Assembly: GCA_947846985.1 (NCBI GenBank)
Contig: CANTUZ010000002.1
Coordinates: 57,554,885 to 57,618,884 of the forward strand
Length of the DNA stretch: 64,000 nucleotides
From: Fratercula arctica
Lineage: Eukaryota; Chordata; Aves; Charadriiformes; Alcidae
Direction: 5' to 3'
The notes beneath the pieces were generated by a model that was given only the letters and a program-made list of their open reading frames with translations, made no database searches and was not told where the DNA came from. Below are positions 1 through 14,374 of the stretch, one piece after another. Each line of letters opens with the position of its first letter. The first letter of the stretch is position 1. Position numbers and translations under genes: made by a program.

Positions 1-3000
1 GACTGGATAGGCAATCCCAGTTTTAGGCTCAGGCAGGAGATGGTACTCTGAAGAGAAGCCTTTCTCTTCCTTCTCCCCACAGCTGCTCCACACAGACATA
101 AGAGAAGGCAACAGGAAAACTCTCCCAAACAGCAACTTGTACCTCTTACAATGCTGATACATAGTCGGGCAAATCTAATCTTGTGAGCAACCACAAGTTA
201 GTTCAACACTGTAACAGAGCACTCAACCTTCCTCCTTTTCCATTTCTTCACTCCAGAACCATGTAGTGATGAGAGAGAGATGACCTTATGATTAGTCAGA
301 ATAACTTCAGTACCAATCAGATAGCTCAGTTCATGCATTTACAGAATTGTACTTTGTCCCTTGGCCAAATAACCATCCAGACACCAAACTTGGAGAGATG
401 CTGCCAGCAAAGAAGAAATGACAGAGTTTAGGGTCCTATTCCAGATGCATATGGGAAATTGCAACCCACCAACAGAAACAGAGAAGAATTCACCTCGCTA
501 CTTCTCCTATCCTTGCAAAATCCTTACTGCAAAAGAAATCTACTAGAGGATCACTGTTGGGCAGAGTATTCTTCTTGAAGACCCCATAATGATTAATAAA
601 CAACCCATAGTGTAGAAAAAATATGTAGATGAAGAACTGTGTTACTGCCGTGTAGATTTGTATCATGTAAGCAACATGTCTGTCTATGCTCTGTGGAAGC
701 GTGTATCGGTTCTATCAGGTACAGCATTTTCTATCTGATCCTTGGTATCTGCTTGTTATTATGAAAAATTTCTTTGGGTCCTCAGGAATAGGTATAGTCC
801 TCTGTGGTTAAAGCTACCCATTGGAAAATCATCTGATAGATGCGATAGCAATCAAGAAATAGGTCTTGGGAGATATGCAAGGTGGTATGGTTACTCCATA
901 GCAGAGTGTCCATAAGTGAAAAGGCATGCATTCAAGACTTTCAGTAAATCCTGTTTAGGAAAGTTTTGTGTGCTTGGCCACGACTATGGTGAGAAATCTC
1001 AGTCATGGGAGTTTTGTCTCAAGGAACTGGCTGATAAAGTCAACACCACTTTTGTTATAATACTTGGCTGAAGTGACTCTTCAAGAATATCATGCAGAAG
1101 GCCCTGGACAGTTTGAGCAGGCAAGAACTGTTCTCTTCACAGCCTGGATTAAATCCACTGTAGGTGAAAGGACAGGCTGAAGGCATTCTGGATCCCCATA
1201 GCTGACGTCTCTGTGTTTCTCTTCTGCCCCTCCCCCCCGCCCCCCCCCCTTTCTGCTCTTCTGGAAGGGAAGATGGGAAAGTAAAGGCTGCTTGCTACTT
1301 CTCCTAAAAGATCAAAACCGATGCCAAAAAAACAACATGATGCAGCTAAGCAAGTTGTTGTGGTCTTGCCTAGCACCAGGAAACCAAAGGGGAAAGCTCT
1401 GATGGACAGCAACTGTAGATGCCGCACAGCAGATGGCTGCGGTAAAATTAATATACCTCTTCATTAAAACACAATCTGTTCTTTTTCCTAATGATGCTAC
1501 CAAAAAAACATAGTCTGGGACTGTACAGAATGCTTTTAGCTTACGATATTGATCTACAGGTGATCACTTACGACAACAAATCTTTGATGAGGACCTCCTC
1601 TTAGTGTAATAACTTGGACCATATTTACATGCCCTAAACATTACACATGACCTCCACTTTCTGGGCTCTGGAACGCCCTTTTCAATAGGAAGTACTAGGC
1701 TAAGCAGTTTTGGCTGAACTTCAACTACCTGGTCCTTAGTGCACTGGTTTCACCCAGCTCTCCCAAAGAAAATCAGTCATCAATACCATATAAGAACTGA
1801 GACATTTCTTTCTGATTCCCTCATCCGAGCCCATGATTTATCCCATATTGCCTTCCCTGGCAGAATAATCAGGCACACCGTCTATTAGTAACAACAGAGG
1901 AGGCGGAAAGACGTAACAAGAAAACTGTACTGAACAGTTTATTCTGCCTGGGATGCAGAAATAAGACTTGACATAAAGAATAACTGCAACGAGCATATGA
2001 TTTATTGTTTATACCATGTCATAAGACAAAGCTCTTAGGTATTAGTGGCCTAATAAAGTGATATAATGCTTGCTATGTGTTTATCCATGTGGTAAATAGC
2101 ACAGTTGACACCGAAAGCCCTGTAAGAGAAGCAATGGCTACAAAATCAGAACTCTGAGAGGTAGTGGCAGAATTTATTGCTAATTCCATCTCAGGAAATA
2201 AGGAAAAACATTACTCTCCAGTAAAATTCAAATATCTGGCGAATTAAAAGATTATTGGCGACATTACAATACTGCTTTCCTTTCCTCCACCTTTTGTAGG
2301 AGGGGAGGACATGCATTAGAGAATTCCCAGCCTGACATAAAACTCTTGCAGCATCTCAACACAAAAGAGGCACAAAACTAGAAATACTATTTTGCAAAGA
2401 GGTTGAGGCCGTGACATTGTTTTTGATGCAGAGTGAAACCTTTTCAAGAGGAAAACCTCGTAATGCAAAGTCCAGTACTGCCCCTCTGAGTGACTGCAGT
2501 TGCCTGCAGTCTGGGTGACCCTAGGAGCTGAATCCAGCAGAATGAGGTGTGACCATCAGTAGCTACTTTCCACAAAAGCACCCTGAGAGCAAGAGTACTG
2601 CCATTGTGAGACAGAGATATCTGTTACTGAGTTGAGCACTACACCCTGAAGCAGAGTAGGATAACCTTCTGGACAGAGATAATTGGCATCTTGACTCATT
2701 TTAGCAAACAGGAAATACAATCAATATGCTCAAGTTTTCAAGAATTCAGTCATGAAACAGTTGTGTGTCAGACTGCAGAAGTCTTCTGCCTCTCACAGAT
2801 CACCTATTTGTATAAGAAATCCTCTTGACAATGAAGATGCCCCAGTCTAGCTCTATTCTTCTTCATATCCATAAAGCCCTCTAACTCAAGCGGTAATTTT
2901 GCAGACTTTTGACTTGCTCTAAGTAACACTTCTTCCTGTCATGGGGAGACAGTAATACCTCTTCTCAGCACGTGCAAATTAGCAAGAGTCCGTCCTACCA

Positions 3001-4889
3001 AAAGGTACAGCCTGCTTGTTCTTTCATTAAAACATGTATCTGCTCTGTAACAGTTCCTCTAGTTAGGAGCAAAATTCTAGTTAGGCAAAGCACTGGGAAA
3101 CTGCCACATGCTCCTGCAACTATATGTTGCACATAAAATAATTCAAACACACTATTAGAGTGTGTAATTTAGCTCGTATGTAGTTAGAATGTGCAGAGTT
3201 TGCCAAGTGACTGCATCCAGCTGGAAAATCAATTTTTATATGCCAGTTTAATAAAACCTGAAAGTCTTCCGCAATACATGAAGAAATGTTAGACAACGTT
3301 GAAATTGTACATTATGTAAAACCAAACATAGCTGTAAATTACAGGCTGAGTGTGAAGGATCATTCGTCCCCTGCCAAAATTCATAAAAGCGGTCACCAAT
3401 TTGGGGATGGAGGGGGAAACATACTGTAATAAAATGAAACTTTGTACAATTCCAAGAACAAGCTTTCAGGGTCAAATTTTGGCAGAAGAAACTAAAACAA
3501 AATTGGCTTCGGCCTTAAGCCATCTCTCACTGATTTAAATCTGCAGTAGTCAGGGGCTACAATGGTGCAAATGAAAACAAAACACAGGTGATTTGATGGT
3601 GCAGAGGACTTTCTGCATATTACAAGCAAGCCCAGAGCTCTCGATCTGGACTAACCACATTGTTTGTCTCCTGAGTTTCCCATTCATTCTCACTTTAGAA
3701 AGCACTATTTTGTTGTCCATGAACTGCATACTCTATTACTATGTGTGTATAAATTCAGCCCAAACACTAATTAGGCTATCCATTCTCTGCCTCTGCTTTG
3801 CTGGTGACAACCCAGGCAGCTTGGTGGGAAGAGTAAGATGTTGCCTTGTGATTGCCGTTGCAGGGTACAGGTGCAAAGTAATGGACGTTACCAGTCCTGT
3901 TCTGAAGTGACAGACACAAGCACTGCAAAACCCACAGCATGGATCTGCTAATTACCATATGTGCTTCCACTCTTAGAACAGGGATGACTAGTCAAGGGGC
4001 ACAGAGGGTCTCCTGGAGTAGCACTTTCTCCTCCCTCTAGTGTGTTGCTTTAAGCAGTATAGGGTGAGTTGGGAACACCTGTGCCCAGGCAGGAGACAAA
4101 CACTTCAGTTTTCAGAGCGAGCTGTTAACACCTCTTACTAACACCAGCAAAGAAACTCTCATTAGTACTAGGGAACACACAAAACTACAAAAGTGAATGA
4201 GGCTTTATTGCATTGGGTTTGTTTCTCTGTTTTCTGGACAAATTATACAAGGCAGGAAAAACAACTCATCTGTGAACAATGCTAGTCTGATCCTCTTCCC
4301 GCATATGGCCCTATCCAAGTTAACTATTTAGATTAAATTAACTCCCCATCTGCACTTGCATACAGGCTTGTCTGCAGAGGTAAGATGAGTGCAACAGTTC
4401 TTGCATGCACATTGCTTGCACACTGCCTATGCCACCCTGACTAGGTTCCCCTTTCAAGGGAAACCTGTGATGCAAGGTGACCAAAAGCAGACAGACAGAA
4501 AGCGATTGCAGGGCAGCTACTGCGAATTTACAGTAGCTACTACAGTAACTACTTGTGAATCACTCTGACTTTGCTCTGAACCCAAAACAAGAAACACACA
4601 GACTCTTCATTCAACACTTAGTAGTATCTGAGTAATCAGTTCTGTTCATTGTAGCATTACAAAAAACCCCAGGAAACTCCATTTAGATCAATGGCTACGT
4701 CATCGACATCCTGGAAACAGAATTTCTAACATTTGTATCCTAAAAGCATTTCCAGCTTGTGGAACCTGGATGGAGAAGCTTTCAGGTACTCTGGTTATCA
4801 AGGGAATTCTGCAAGCATTTCAGATGAATCAAACGAATCTTAGCAAACTGTTTCCTTCAGGGTTGTTTGTAGGAGTCAATCCTTACTCA
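1..4889. other. Unique non-coding DNA, no gene seen
   Basis: This is AT-rich sequence without a recognisable gene, RNA or transposon. Open frames are short (the longest is about 105 codons at 3593-3910 on the plus strand), have no domain-like features and no matching splice sites. The only local structures are a poly-C tract near 1.23 kb and a small inverted repeat at 4515-4538, an 8-bp AGCTACTG stem with its complement 8 bp away. It could be intergenic or intronic. Confidence 0.6.
1227..1249. repeat. Interrupted poly-C tract
   Basis: The plus strand carries runs of 4, 7, 1 and 9 C separated by single T and G bases and a final T. The minus strand is therefore G-rich with several long G runs and could form a G-quadruplex, although only one strand is rich and no gene is adjacent. 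The tract length is probably unstable. Confidence 0.8.
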
Positions 4890-5288
4890 CATAGAATCAT
4901 AGAACCATAGGGTTGGAAGGGACCTCTGGAGATCATCTAGTCCAACCCCCCTGCCAGAGCAGGGTCACCTAGAGCAGGTTACACAGGAACACGTCCAGGC
5001 GGGTTTTGAATGTCTCCAGAGATGGAGACTCCACCACCTCTCTGGGCAGCCTGTTCCAGTGCTCTGCCACCCTCAGGGTAAAGAAGTTCCTCCTCATGTT
5101 TAGGTGGAACTTCTTGTGCTCAAGTTTGTGCCCATTGCCTCTTGTCCTGTCCCCGGGCACTACTGAAAAGAGCCTGGTCCCATCCTCCTGACACCCACCC
5201 TTTAAGTATTTATAAGTGTTGATAAGATCCCCCCTCAGCCGTCTTTTTTCCAGACTGAAGAGACCCAAATCCCTCAGCCTTTCGAACA
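4890..5288 (-). mobile_element. CR1 LINE, 5'-truncated 3' end
   Basis: The plus strand begins with the reverse complement of a CR1 tail, ATAGAATCATAGAACCATAG, followed by the typical sequence around GGTTGGAAGGGACCT. Read on the minus strand, the segment encodes the last ~105 residues of the CR1 reverse-transcriptase ORF with the family motifs [24 protein letters not shown] and a terminal CNLL, then a stop and the short 3' untranslated tail. That frame (5289-4969) has no stop, suggesting modest age. CR1 ORF2 is normally about 900-1000 codons, so this is the usual dead, 5'-truncated insertion made by target-primed reverse transcription. The upstream boundary near 5288 is judged from where CR1 similarity fades. 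Confidence 0.95.
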
Positions 5289-8200
5289 AGCTCTTACTCT
5301 TGCACCTTAACCTGCTAACTCCTCACCAGTCTCCTCATTCACCCTCACTTAGGGCATGCTGTTTGTTGGCACAGAGTGTTGGCATGCACCTTTGTTTTCA
5401 CACAATATACAGTTTCAGCTTGGCTTAGCACTTGACAACCTCAGTATCAATGCAATCACTCACAGAAGTAAAGGTCATTGATTTAAACCGCAAGTATTCA
5501 AGATTATTTTTTTACGATCGCCACTGTCCAACATACAATTAGGCTTTCATGCGCAGAATCTGTTTCAAGAACTGCCAGTAATTTTCATTCCATATACAGT
5601 AGGTTTTATGCCAATACATATGCTTTGTATCTAATGGCAAGAATATTTGAGAGAGTGGAAGGTCAATCTTTCATAGACAATCCAAAAATAAAATAAAATA
5701 AGAGAAAGGAATGGAAATATGTGAACTCAGCAAGAACCCTATCAGGAAAAACTTTCTAGGTGATTAAATACAAAAATGAGCATTGTCCAATTGGTAAAAC
5801 CATCGTGGGGCTTGCGTGCACACCAGTCACAGAAGTGCCTGGAATGCAGAGCCATTCAATCTTAGCTTTTAACAAGGCACTTCTGGACCTGGACACAGGC
5901 CAAGTACAAAAGCCCTGGGCCCAGCATGGACTAATTTACCCAGCTCTTATGAAGGTGATCTAATCTAACCTGGCTTATTAGCTTTGAAACAAAATAAGAA
6001 CACTCAGGAAGCCAGTAACCATTCCTCAGCTGGGGGGACAGCGGTGAAGAGCTCAACTCAAAAAGATTGTTTAGCTAACTTTGCTAACTTTGTTCCCCAA
6101 GACAATTACTGACTATGGCCTTATACCAAAAAAAAAAAAAAAAAAAGAGAGAGAGAAATACAGTCAGGGCACCTAGTACAACTATTTATCTAGATACAGC
6201 AATGCGAGTTTAAAGAGTGTTTACAGACCCATAACTAGTTCTCCTTTCCTTCATTGAAATACAGACATTGATAAAATACACAAAGTGCCATTACACTTTG
6301 GCCCGAGATAATTATATTGACACAGAAGAAAAATTAGGAGTTATTGTATCACTTCAGCTATACCAGTGTGATTAAAGCAACACTTTTATCTATATTTTGT
6401 ATAAAGATAACTTTCAGACCACCATGCAAGGTACAAATGGTAGCTATTGCTGAATACTGTATATGTACAAGACTTGATTTCATCAGCTCTGCATGAACAG
6501 TTTCTAACCATGCTATGCTCAAGTTCTCTGACGGATGCAAACCAGATAACATCACTGGAATGGCTCAAGTTCACCTCAAGATGTAATCAGTTCAACGTAA
6601 TTGAGCCAAAGCTCTCCTCACCTTCATAAAAGAGAATTAGAAACTTCAATTTCCATTTAAAGTGTACTGAAGAGCAGGAGAAAGAACTTTCAAAAATGTT
6701 TTCATCCTTAATAAAGATCTTTCCACCTGTTGCATCAATTTCTTGTTCAATTTAGATCAGCAATACATATGTATGCTATTCTGTTTAACTTGACTTTACC
6801 TTAAATTTGGTGAGTTTCTATGTAAAAAGGAGGAAAGAGGATCTACCACTGATAATAACAAAACCAGGGCTTGCCTTTTAAACCGGAAAGTGGTTATGAT
6901 TTTGAGATTTGAATCATGTAGTTCTTCATCTTGCCCCCTTAAGCATCATCAGAGAGAGACACGAATATGTGCTAGAACAACAATCCTTATGAAACAGGCC
7001 CTCATCTTGAGGGTTAAAGAAGCCTCCTTGCTCCCTAGTCTGCCACAGTTTATTGCTGCTAGCAGGAATTGTGTGCTGAACCCTCCATTCCTTTCTTGGC
7101 TGTAACCTTAGCAAGAGGTGAAAGGAAGTTTTATAATGGGGGAGGACTACTACACCATTCCCCATAATTACGTATCACTTAAAAGTGCTTTGAGGATGTA
7201 GCAATTGGTTCCAGTGGGGCCAAATTCATCTTTAGTCCTTGGGAAACCCACAAGCCACTTCTGTCACTAGCCATGATGAGAGCCACAGATCAGTCACTCG
7301 GCACATATGAGTTTCAAACGAGGTTGAGGGCCTGCCCTTTAAAAGCCAGAGCCTCCCAGGTCATTTTGAGTTGGGTTCCAAAAATCAAAAAACTGAAAGA
7401 GGCACCAGCTGTGATCTGCCAGTGTACAGCTGGACAAGTTGGTGAGGAGACAATCCAAGTATCTACAGACAAAGAGAAAGATGCAGGATTTTTGAAAAAC
7501 AGATGATTAATGGGAGGGATACAGCTGAAAAGCCATGGTTTTCCAGTCCTGAAGTAACTTCCCAAAAGAAGAGAGGTCTTGAGCCAAAAGAAAGAATGAG
7601 AGAAGAGGCATTTCTGCCATAAACGTATTTTGAGGTGAAAGAGAATAAGGCCAAGTATCTGTATCACTTAGGTTTTTCTGATGACTTCCAGAGCATGAGC
7701 ACTTCAGTCATCAGAAATAATTTTAGTGGAAGCATCTAACGTTGAAAGCAACATTTCAGATGCATTTTTATTGCATATTTGGTTTCTAAACAACAAATTA
7801 CAAATATTTCAAGAGGGCTGCATGCAGTTGAAAATCCTCTGTCGTATAAGTTATCAATGTATATTTGGCAGAAGAGATGGTGGGAGAAATTTCTGGTGGT
7901 TACTTTTACTGAAATCATTTCATTCAATAAAAAATGGAAGAAAAGTTGAAAGCCATTTTGGATTGTGAAGATATTGACACGTTTGAAATGGAAAGGGCAT
8001 ATAGGTCCCTAGCCCCAGGTCCGTTGGCTGAGGATTCTTGTTGGGCTGTAATAACCAACTTTTAAGATTTAAAGAAAAGGAGATAATTCTGAAAGAGGCA
8101 ATACAATACTCTAAAGCAAGAAAGCAGAGGATATAGAAAGGTGAGAGAGAGTTCGTGTTTTCCCCAGCTCTACACAAAAAGAAAAGAGGAGAGAAGAAAG

Positions 8201-9849
8201 AAACTGTTGAATTTGAGTCTTTAATGCCAGGAGGGGAAAAAAAAAAAAAAGTGAGACATGAAATTTTGCAACCTACTACCCCCATAATAACAGCAGGAAC
8301 CATCACCACCTAGCAGAGGCAGTTGAACAGTTTATCAAGGAGATTTTTCTTTCTGCTATGGATTTCACTTTTGTAGCAGCGCACAGGCTTTTCCATGTTA
8401 CTTGGCCCCATTCCACATCTTTTATTGAAGATTAAGGCTTAAAAGAGAAGAGAAAGCAAACAGAAAACAAGTACAGGCTCAACATCTTAATGGAAGTTTA
8501 TATTGTGGGTCTGCCTTGTTGCTTTAAACACAATTGGTTTAGCTTCAGGCATTACAATTTCAAATTGTGATTAGTTTAAAGGCTTACTGAATGCGATTTT
8601 ATGGAGAAGTTAAGTGTTTTCATTTCTATGCTTATTTCCAATTCATCACATACCATCCTTGAAAGGAAGAACAGCCCAATACATTTTCATGTTTCTCATT
8701 ATGAGGAATCATTTCCAGTAAAATGTGTGAGTGTGGGGCATAAATAGGAAGTGGGAAGCTGTCTTTGGTCAGGTCAAGTAGCAGAGGCATTAGTTTGTAC
8801 ATATTTACTTTTAATACTATGTGGAAAGCTGGAACTGATGAGGATCCTATTTTCAGAGTTGCGAAGTTTTCCAAGCTCTCATTTATCATGCTGAGTTTGC
8901 AGGTGCTCAGCATCTCTTAAAAGGCAGACAGTAAGTTATGAACTCTTTTTGTTGTGGAGATACCTGTCCAAATGCAAACCAGTACCCTGAGTCAGCTCCT
9001 GGAATGCCCACTGGCTCCACGCTCCTCCTCCTTCCACCATTCGTCTATCCTGGTCCTTTACACTATCCACTGCTGGGGTTTGTAACCCAGGGGGGCATCC
9101 ACAAAAGGAGAAAAGAGGTGCCTTCCCTAAATGGTTTATCCCCCATCCTCCACTCAACCTCCAGGCTCATAAGTTTCTGCCGGGGAATTTCCATGGTGCC
9201 TGACTGCGGCAATGGCATCCCAGTGTACTGAATTCAGAAAGTCACATAGTGTATGAGAGGACTGACATCAACTTTCCCCTTCTAAGGGGCAGCTCATCCT
9301 CCCACATCCCACCTTTCAGGACAACCTGCAGGACCATTTTCCATCTGTCCTACCAAAGCTGTTAGCCCTTGTGTGGCACCCCAAGTAGTGGGGCTAAGGA
9401 GAGCAAGGCGGGGAGCATGACTGCAGCCTGGCAATCAGTGCAGTCACCTGGAGGAGAAGCAGGTGGCCAGCAGTGGTTCGAGGCCCTTCCCTGTGAACAC
9501 TGTGTATATTTTAACTGCTGGGTGTGTAGCGTGAAGAGCAGGAAGCAGAAATGGAGACCCAAGTCCCCTCTGGATCCAACCCTCTGTTTTATTATGTGCG
9601 TGTACAGCAATGTTATACAGCAGACCTCTGGTCTGGTTTTGTGTCTTCAGGCTGCAGTTTAATGATGAATAATTAGGTTCTGGACAGCTCTTGGCAACGG
9701 CTGCCACTGAATACTTTATGCTGTAATGGATGATAATCTGAAAATTGTGTTTGCCGTTCTGTTTGATCATCTATAATGAAAGTGATCAAATTGTAATTTG
9801 GTCTTATTAAAAAAAAAAAAAATAATACCACCAAACCTATTTCAAATAA
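5289..9849. other. Unique non-coding DNA, no gene seen
   Basis: No gene or confident transposon is visible. Frames of 60-130 codons occur on both strands but none has recognisable composition or domains. A run of 19 A followed by GA repeats lies at 6.13 kb, and another A run at about 8.24 kb. A short stretch near 7.20-7.24 kb (GGGGCCAAATTCATC) resembles one arm of the palindromic amniote repeat described at 9850 and 42328, too weakly to call. Confidence 0.55.
6128..6156. repeat. Poly-A plus (GA)5 microsatellite
   Basis: Nineteen consecutive A bases are followed by five GA units. No retrotransposed body is recognisable upstream, so this is treated as a simple repeat and not a retrocopy tail. 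Confidence 0.85.
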
Positions 9850-9905
9850 AGAACCAAATCCTACTCTCATTTTATGCTTGTGAAAACAAATAAGAACTCC
9901 AACAC
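9850..9905. mobile_element. Fossil of a palindromic amniote repeat (half copy)
   Basis: The phrase CCAAATCCTACTCTCATTTT followed by an AACTCCAACA segment agrees with my memory of a palindromic non-autonomous repeat common in turtle and crocodilian genomes and decayed in birds (consensus half: a CCAAATCCTGCTCTCA start, then a GTAACTCCATTGA centre). Only one half is visible here. The assignment rests on recall of the consensus and needs a library search. Confidence 0.35.
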
Positions 9906-11984
9906 ATCCAACAATCTTACATGACCGCAAGAGAGGAAAAAAAGATTCTCAAAACCAATTTGAAGGTGTTAGGAGTTCAACTGCAGGATCAAACTGGAGG
10001 AACTCAAGGGAGTTTTACTTGCATAGGCAGCTAGAACTCAAAATCAGTGGTCTGTCATTACAACACAGTAAACTACAGAAAATATACAAGGTAAGCTATA
10101 CTAAATATTTGAAAATATCAAATCTTCTAAGGTACCTAGGTTTGCATTTGACTGTGCTGGGAATATCACTGTGAAAGTTTTGCTCAGGAGTACCATCCTG
10201 AAAATGATGTTGCAAGAGACTGTCAAAGAATAAGTGATACCTGCATGTCAAACATTGCCTCCACATCTTGTGACTGATATGAGACACTTGTAGTGTTTGC
10301 TGTGACATATAGAAACAAATTATTCATAACTGAGTGAAACACTGATCAAAATACATATGCAAGTTATTTCACCTTCTTATGACCTAAACAATCACCTAGA
10401 AAAATATGTGAAATTCAGAATAGCCCTCAAAAACTAGACATAAGCATGAACAAGAAATGAAACAGGATCACAACCAGATAGTGTGACACAGCCAACGTGA
10501 CCCAGCAAGTCAGTGGCAGAAACACAACCTACAATACCTCCAGAAAATGTATTTTTTTAAAAATCTTTCTAGAGTAATAACTGCAGAACTAATCAGTGAC
10601 TGAGACTGTTAGAACAGGAACTTCTGAGTGTAGATGTGAGAGCTAACAAAATATGGCAAACATCCTCCCAAGAACGCTGTGTTGCTCATGCAGCTGCCAT
10701 GCCACTGTGACAGCACTATGATGGAAATTTGAGTGATGCTGGCCTGCAAGGCTGAAGCAAAGTGGACCACATCCTAAAGTCTTTATGGAGATAAGTTTCC
10801 ACCGATTTCAATGAATCGGAGACAGGTTAGAGCCAATGGGAATTTAGTCTGGGTAAGGACAGAGATAGAAATGAATAAAGATTTCAGCATTTGGCTTTAC
10901 CTTTGTAAAGAAATAATAAAAATATATTGCACATGTTGCATATCTGTCAGCTAAATTCATTTTATCTACAACACTTTATTGGTCTCATGCAGCTCTAGAG
11001 AACAATTCAAATCTCAAATTACAAAACCAACTAGTTTAAGGCTCCGTCAGTACTGAAGCCTTCAAACTCTGAAATACAGTCTCCAAGTTCCCATTCAAAT
11101 TGTCATCAAAGCTATACTCCAACATTAAGTCCATGTCAGCCTTAGTGGAAGCAGATGAGGACTCCTGCCTCATCTGGTTTGACTTCCCTGTAATAACTAT
11201 AGCCAGTTGAGCCATATCAAAGAAAAAGTAAGTCTTTCCTTGAAAAGTAACTATTATTTTTCTTTCAGGAAAATAATTGCAAAAATTCTAATTTAATAAG
11301 TCTTATTTTAAAACACAAGATCAAAATATCTGCTGGACTAGAACAGGCCAAAAATATCAGAAATTAAGTTACAACACTCTCTGAGAAACTTTGTTTCTGC
11401 ATAGGTACAAAAATACTTGAAAAAACAGCTTCTGTGACAGAAGATAAATTTAAACTCAAATCTGGGGTCTTCAAAGACTCGCTTAATCTACGGACTCACG
11501 TAAATGCCCCATACCAAAGACTGGCCCATGCAGGTGCTTCACAAGCTCTAGGCTCTGCTCACTCTGTGATGCAGGCACTTCTGCTCTGCCTTTAGCTGCT
11601 GGAAAAACAAGTCTCCAACAAAATGCAGAGGGGGGAAATTTGGTGTATTCTTCATGAAACCAGCAACACTTACATGCAACATATCCTCCCACTCTATATT
11701 TTAAATTAACTGTATTTTCCGCTAACTTTATTCATTTTCTTAGGTCATTAACAGATATTTAAAACACTTCTCAATTACTTATCTAATATCATGGCCATTG
11801 TAACATTAGTAATTTTCTTAATCATTGATGTCTACATTCTTGCTTTTCACATCACAAATGGAGATGTTTCGTTGCCCTACCTTGAAAAATGGAGAGCCAT
11901 GGCATACAAAAATTAAATCTTGGGTATATTCTCAGTTTTTAGAGTACCTTCATAACCAAAATGGTATTAGGTTTCTATAAGTAG

Positions 11985-12000
11985 TTGGTTGGTTGGTTGG
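11985..12000. repeat. (TTGG)4 microsatellite
   Basis: Four perfect TTGG units are seen. It is short and has no associated feature. Confidence 0.9.
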
Positions 12001-14347
12001 CAATCGCTTCCTACATGTCTCTAGAGAATTCCTTATTAGACATTCACATGCTAAAAATAAATGAAGTGCTTATTTTAGAGGAGAATTTCTCATTTCATCT
12101 ATTGACAAGCTCTAAAACAACCAGACATGACTGGACAGCAGAGACCTGCACCCTTATATTGTAGTTTACTGATACAGGCATTATTTATGCTCTCTACTTT
12201 TTACTTCTTTCAACCCCTTCTCTGAGCTGTGGCTATAAGTCAGGCACCCAGCTGGGTGGAGAAAAGTAAATTAAAATTCCACAGAGCTCACAGAGAACAG
12301 ACACACATGTAATCTGAAAGACATCTACCTATAAAAATTTATACTAATTTTTTCCTGTGACAAAACATTGAAGTGTTTAAGAACACTCTGGAGGACACAA
12401 AAGGAGGGCTACCAAACACAATTTTCCTTTACAAACGTGTTTAAGAGAACTATCCTCTACAACATAAGCACAGGTTTAGCATACTCCTTAATGTATGAGA
12501 TTGTTTCCTCCATCACAGATGTGGACTAGTGAATTTAACAGAGGGTTTGGAACTGATAACAGTAACAGGGTAACAGCTAAGGTAACAAGTTTTGTGTCTT
12601 TGCTAAACATTTTTATGATGCATATCACTGTACTATCTGAAAATGTCTCAAGTGAAGAGGAGGGAGAAATGCCATCTTTTAAAAGTGAAAATGGTATATT
12701 TATTTAAAAAATAAACAAAATTTCCCATGTAAGCATTAATGATTGTTTTATTTGTGGTGTTTGGAGGGATGGGGGTCCGTTTGTGGGTTTTTTGATTGTT
12801 GTTTTTTCTTTATTTTTTTTAAATAGATCAAAAAAGTAAAAATGCCCTGGTTTTAAATGGCCATTTGCAGTTTCAAAAAAATCACTTTTTAAAAATAAAA
12901 AAATATTATTAACAAAAATAAATTCTCAATCAGAAGAACAAATTTTTATGCTTTGATTCTTTTTTCCGCAGAAAAAGCCAGAAACTTTAAAAATAATGAA
13001 AATTTTCTGCCCAAACCCTCTTTTTCTTTTCGCTCCTTAAAGGCCTTTTTAATTAAAATATAAATTGAGCAATAAAAATTCTACAAGTTTTCCACAAATT
13101 GGAAACACGCTTTCATCTTTCCCACACTGGGGAGAAATAGCTTAAGTTGAAATAAAAGCAGTGACTATTGCATGAGTCTTTGTGTGAAGAAATCATTGAA
13201 GGGAAGTCTAAGAGAAGAATATTATTATGTTGCATTTTAATTCTGGAAGTAATTGTTTTAGTCTGGGGCTTTTTTTTTTTTTCCCCCTCTCCTTTTTTAG
13301 CACTTCTCCTGTAATCCATCCCATCCTTGTCAGGAATTTACCCATTAAGCATTCCTCTCAGTGGTCCGTACTTTCCACTGGTTCAATTTTCAAAGGAACT
13401 TTTAAGATTGAAGAAGGAAAGCCAGAGAAATTTTGCTGATCTGTTTTTGAGTAAAAAAAAACTATTTAATCCAAGAATACTGGTTAGAGCACATGGAGAT
13501 TTCAAACACCCAGGGCAGCACCACTGCTGAGTAGCAGCCACACACAGGTTTGATGAGGTTTAACTTCATAACTTTGCTCAGTTCAGCTAGACTTCCTTGA
13601 ATACAGACAACATCTCAGGCCACTACTAACCACCCCAAGAAGAGTTCTCAGTACCAGGAACAAAGATGGTGAACTAGATACTGCAAGAGCAGGAAGCCTA
13701 TATGGTGACTGAAGCATAAAACTAATGTGTACTTGATAAGTTAATCAGGATAAACAGATACCTTGGTTTGGACTCCTCAGACATTTTCCTACATGTGCCA
13801 TATCACTGCTCATTAAAAAATTTACCATTTAATAGTTCATAAGTTCTAGAAACACATAGTTTTCCAAATACTCACATCAATCATTCCATAGTAGAGTGTG
13901 TTAACGATGCACTAATTTATATGAAGAGAGCCAGAACTGGCTTTAACCTATGCTCAAAATTTTTTGGTCATTTGTGAAACAGTTGGATTCATTTTTCTCT
14001 GCACAAATCACCAAGATGAATTCCATTTTCTGTTATCATTAGAAAATGGGTCCAAGCATAAATGAGCCTTAATTTCAAGGATAATGGAGAATAAGAGTGT
14101 GTTCAAATACTTGAAGTCAAATGCAGCTTTGCTTTTAGCTCCGTTCGGGTTTTAAGGTAAAATGACAAACGAGAGTTTCAGCTTGCCTGCCAAATCCTTC
14201 CAGAAGTTTTATGCCATCATGTGAGCTGACTTTCCACCTTCAGCTCCAACTATGAGAGCCAGGCTTTCACGACTTTTGCCTGCCTGCCTGCAGTATTACC
14301 ATTCTGATGGTCTAGCTGCCATCAGAAATGGCAGTTTCTGGCAGAAA

Positions 14348-14374
14348 TGGTGAATAACAGTTTGTTATTCACCA
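14348..14374. repeat. Perfect 12-bp inverted repeat, 3-nt spacer
   Basis: TGGTGAATAACA and its exact reverse complement TGTTATTCACCA are separated by GTT. It could extrude as a small cruciform or act as a dyad protein-binding site. No gene or terminator context is evident, and a perfect 12-bp stem at this spacing may arise by chance in a window of this size. Confidence 0.8.
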
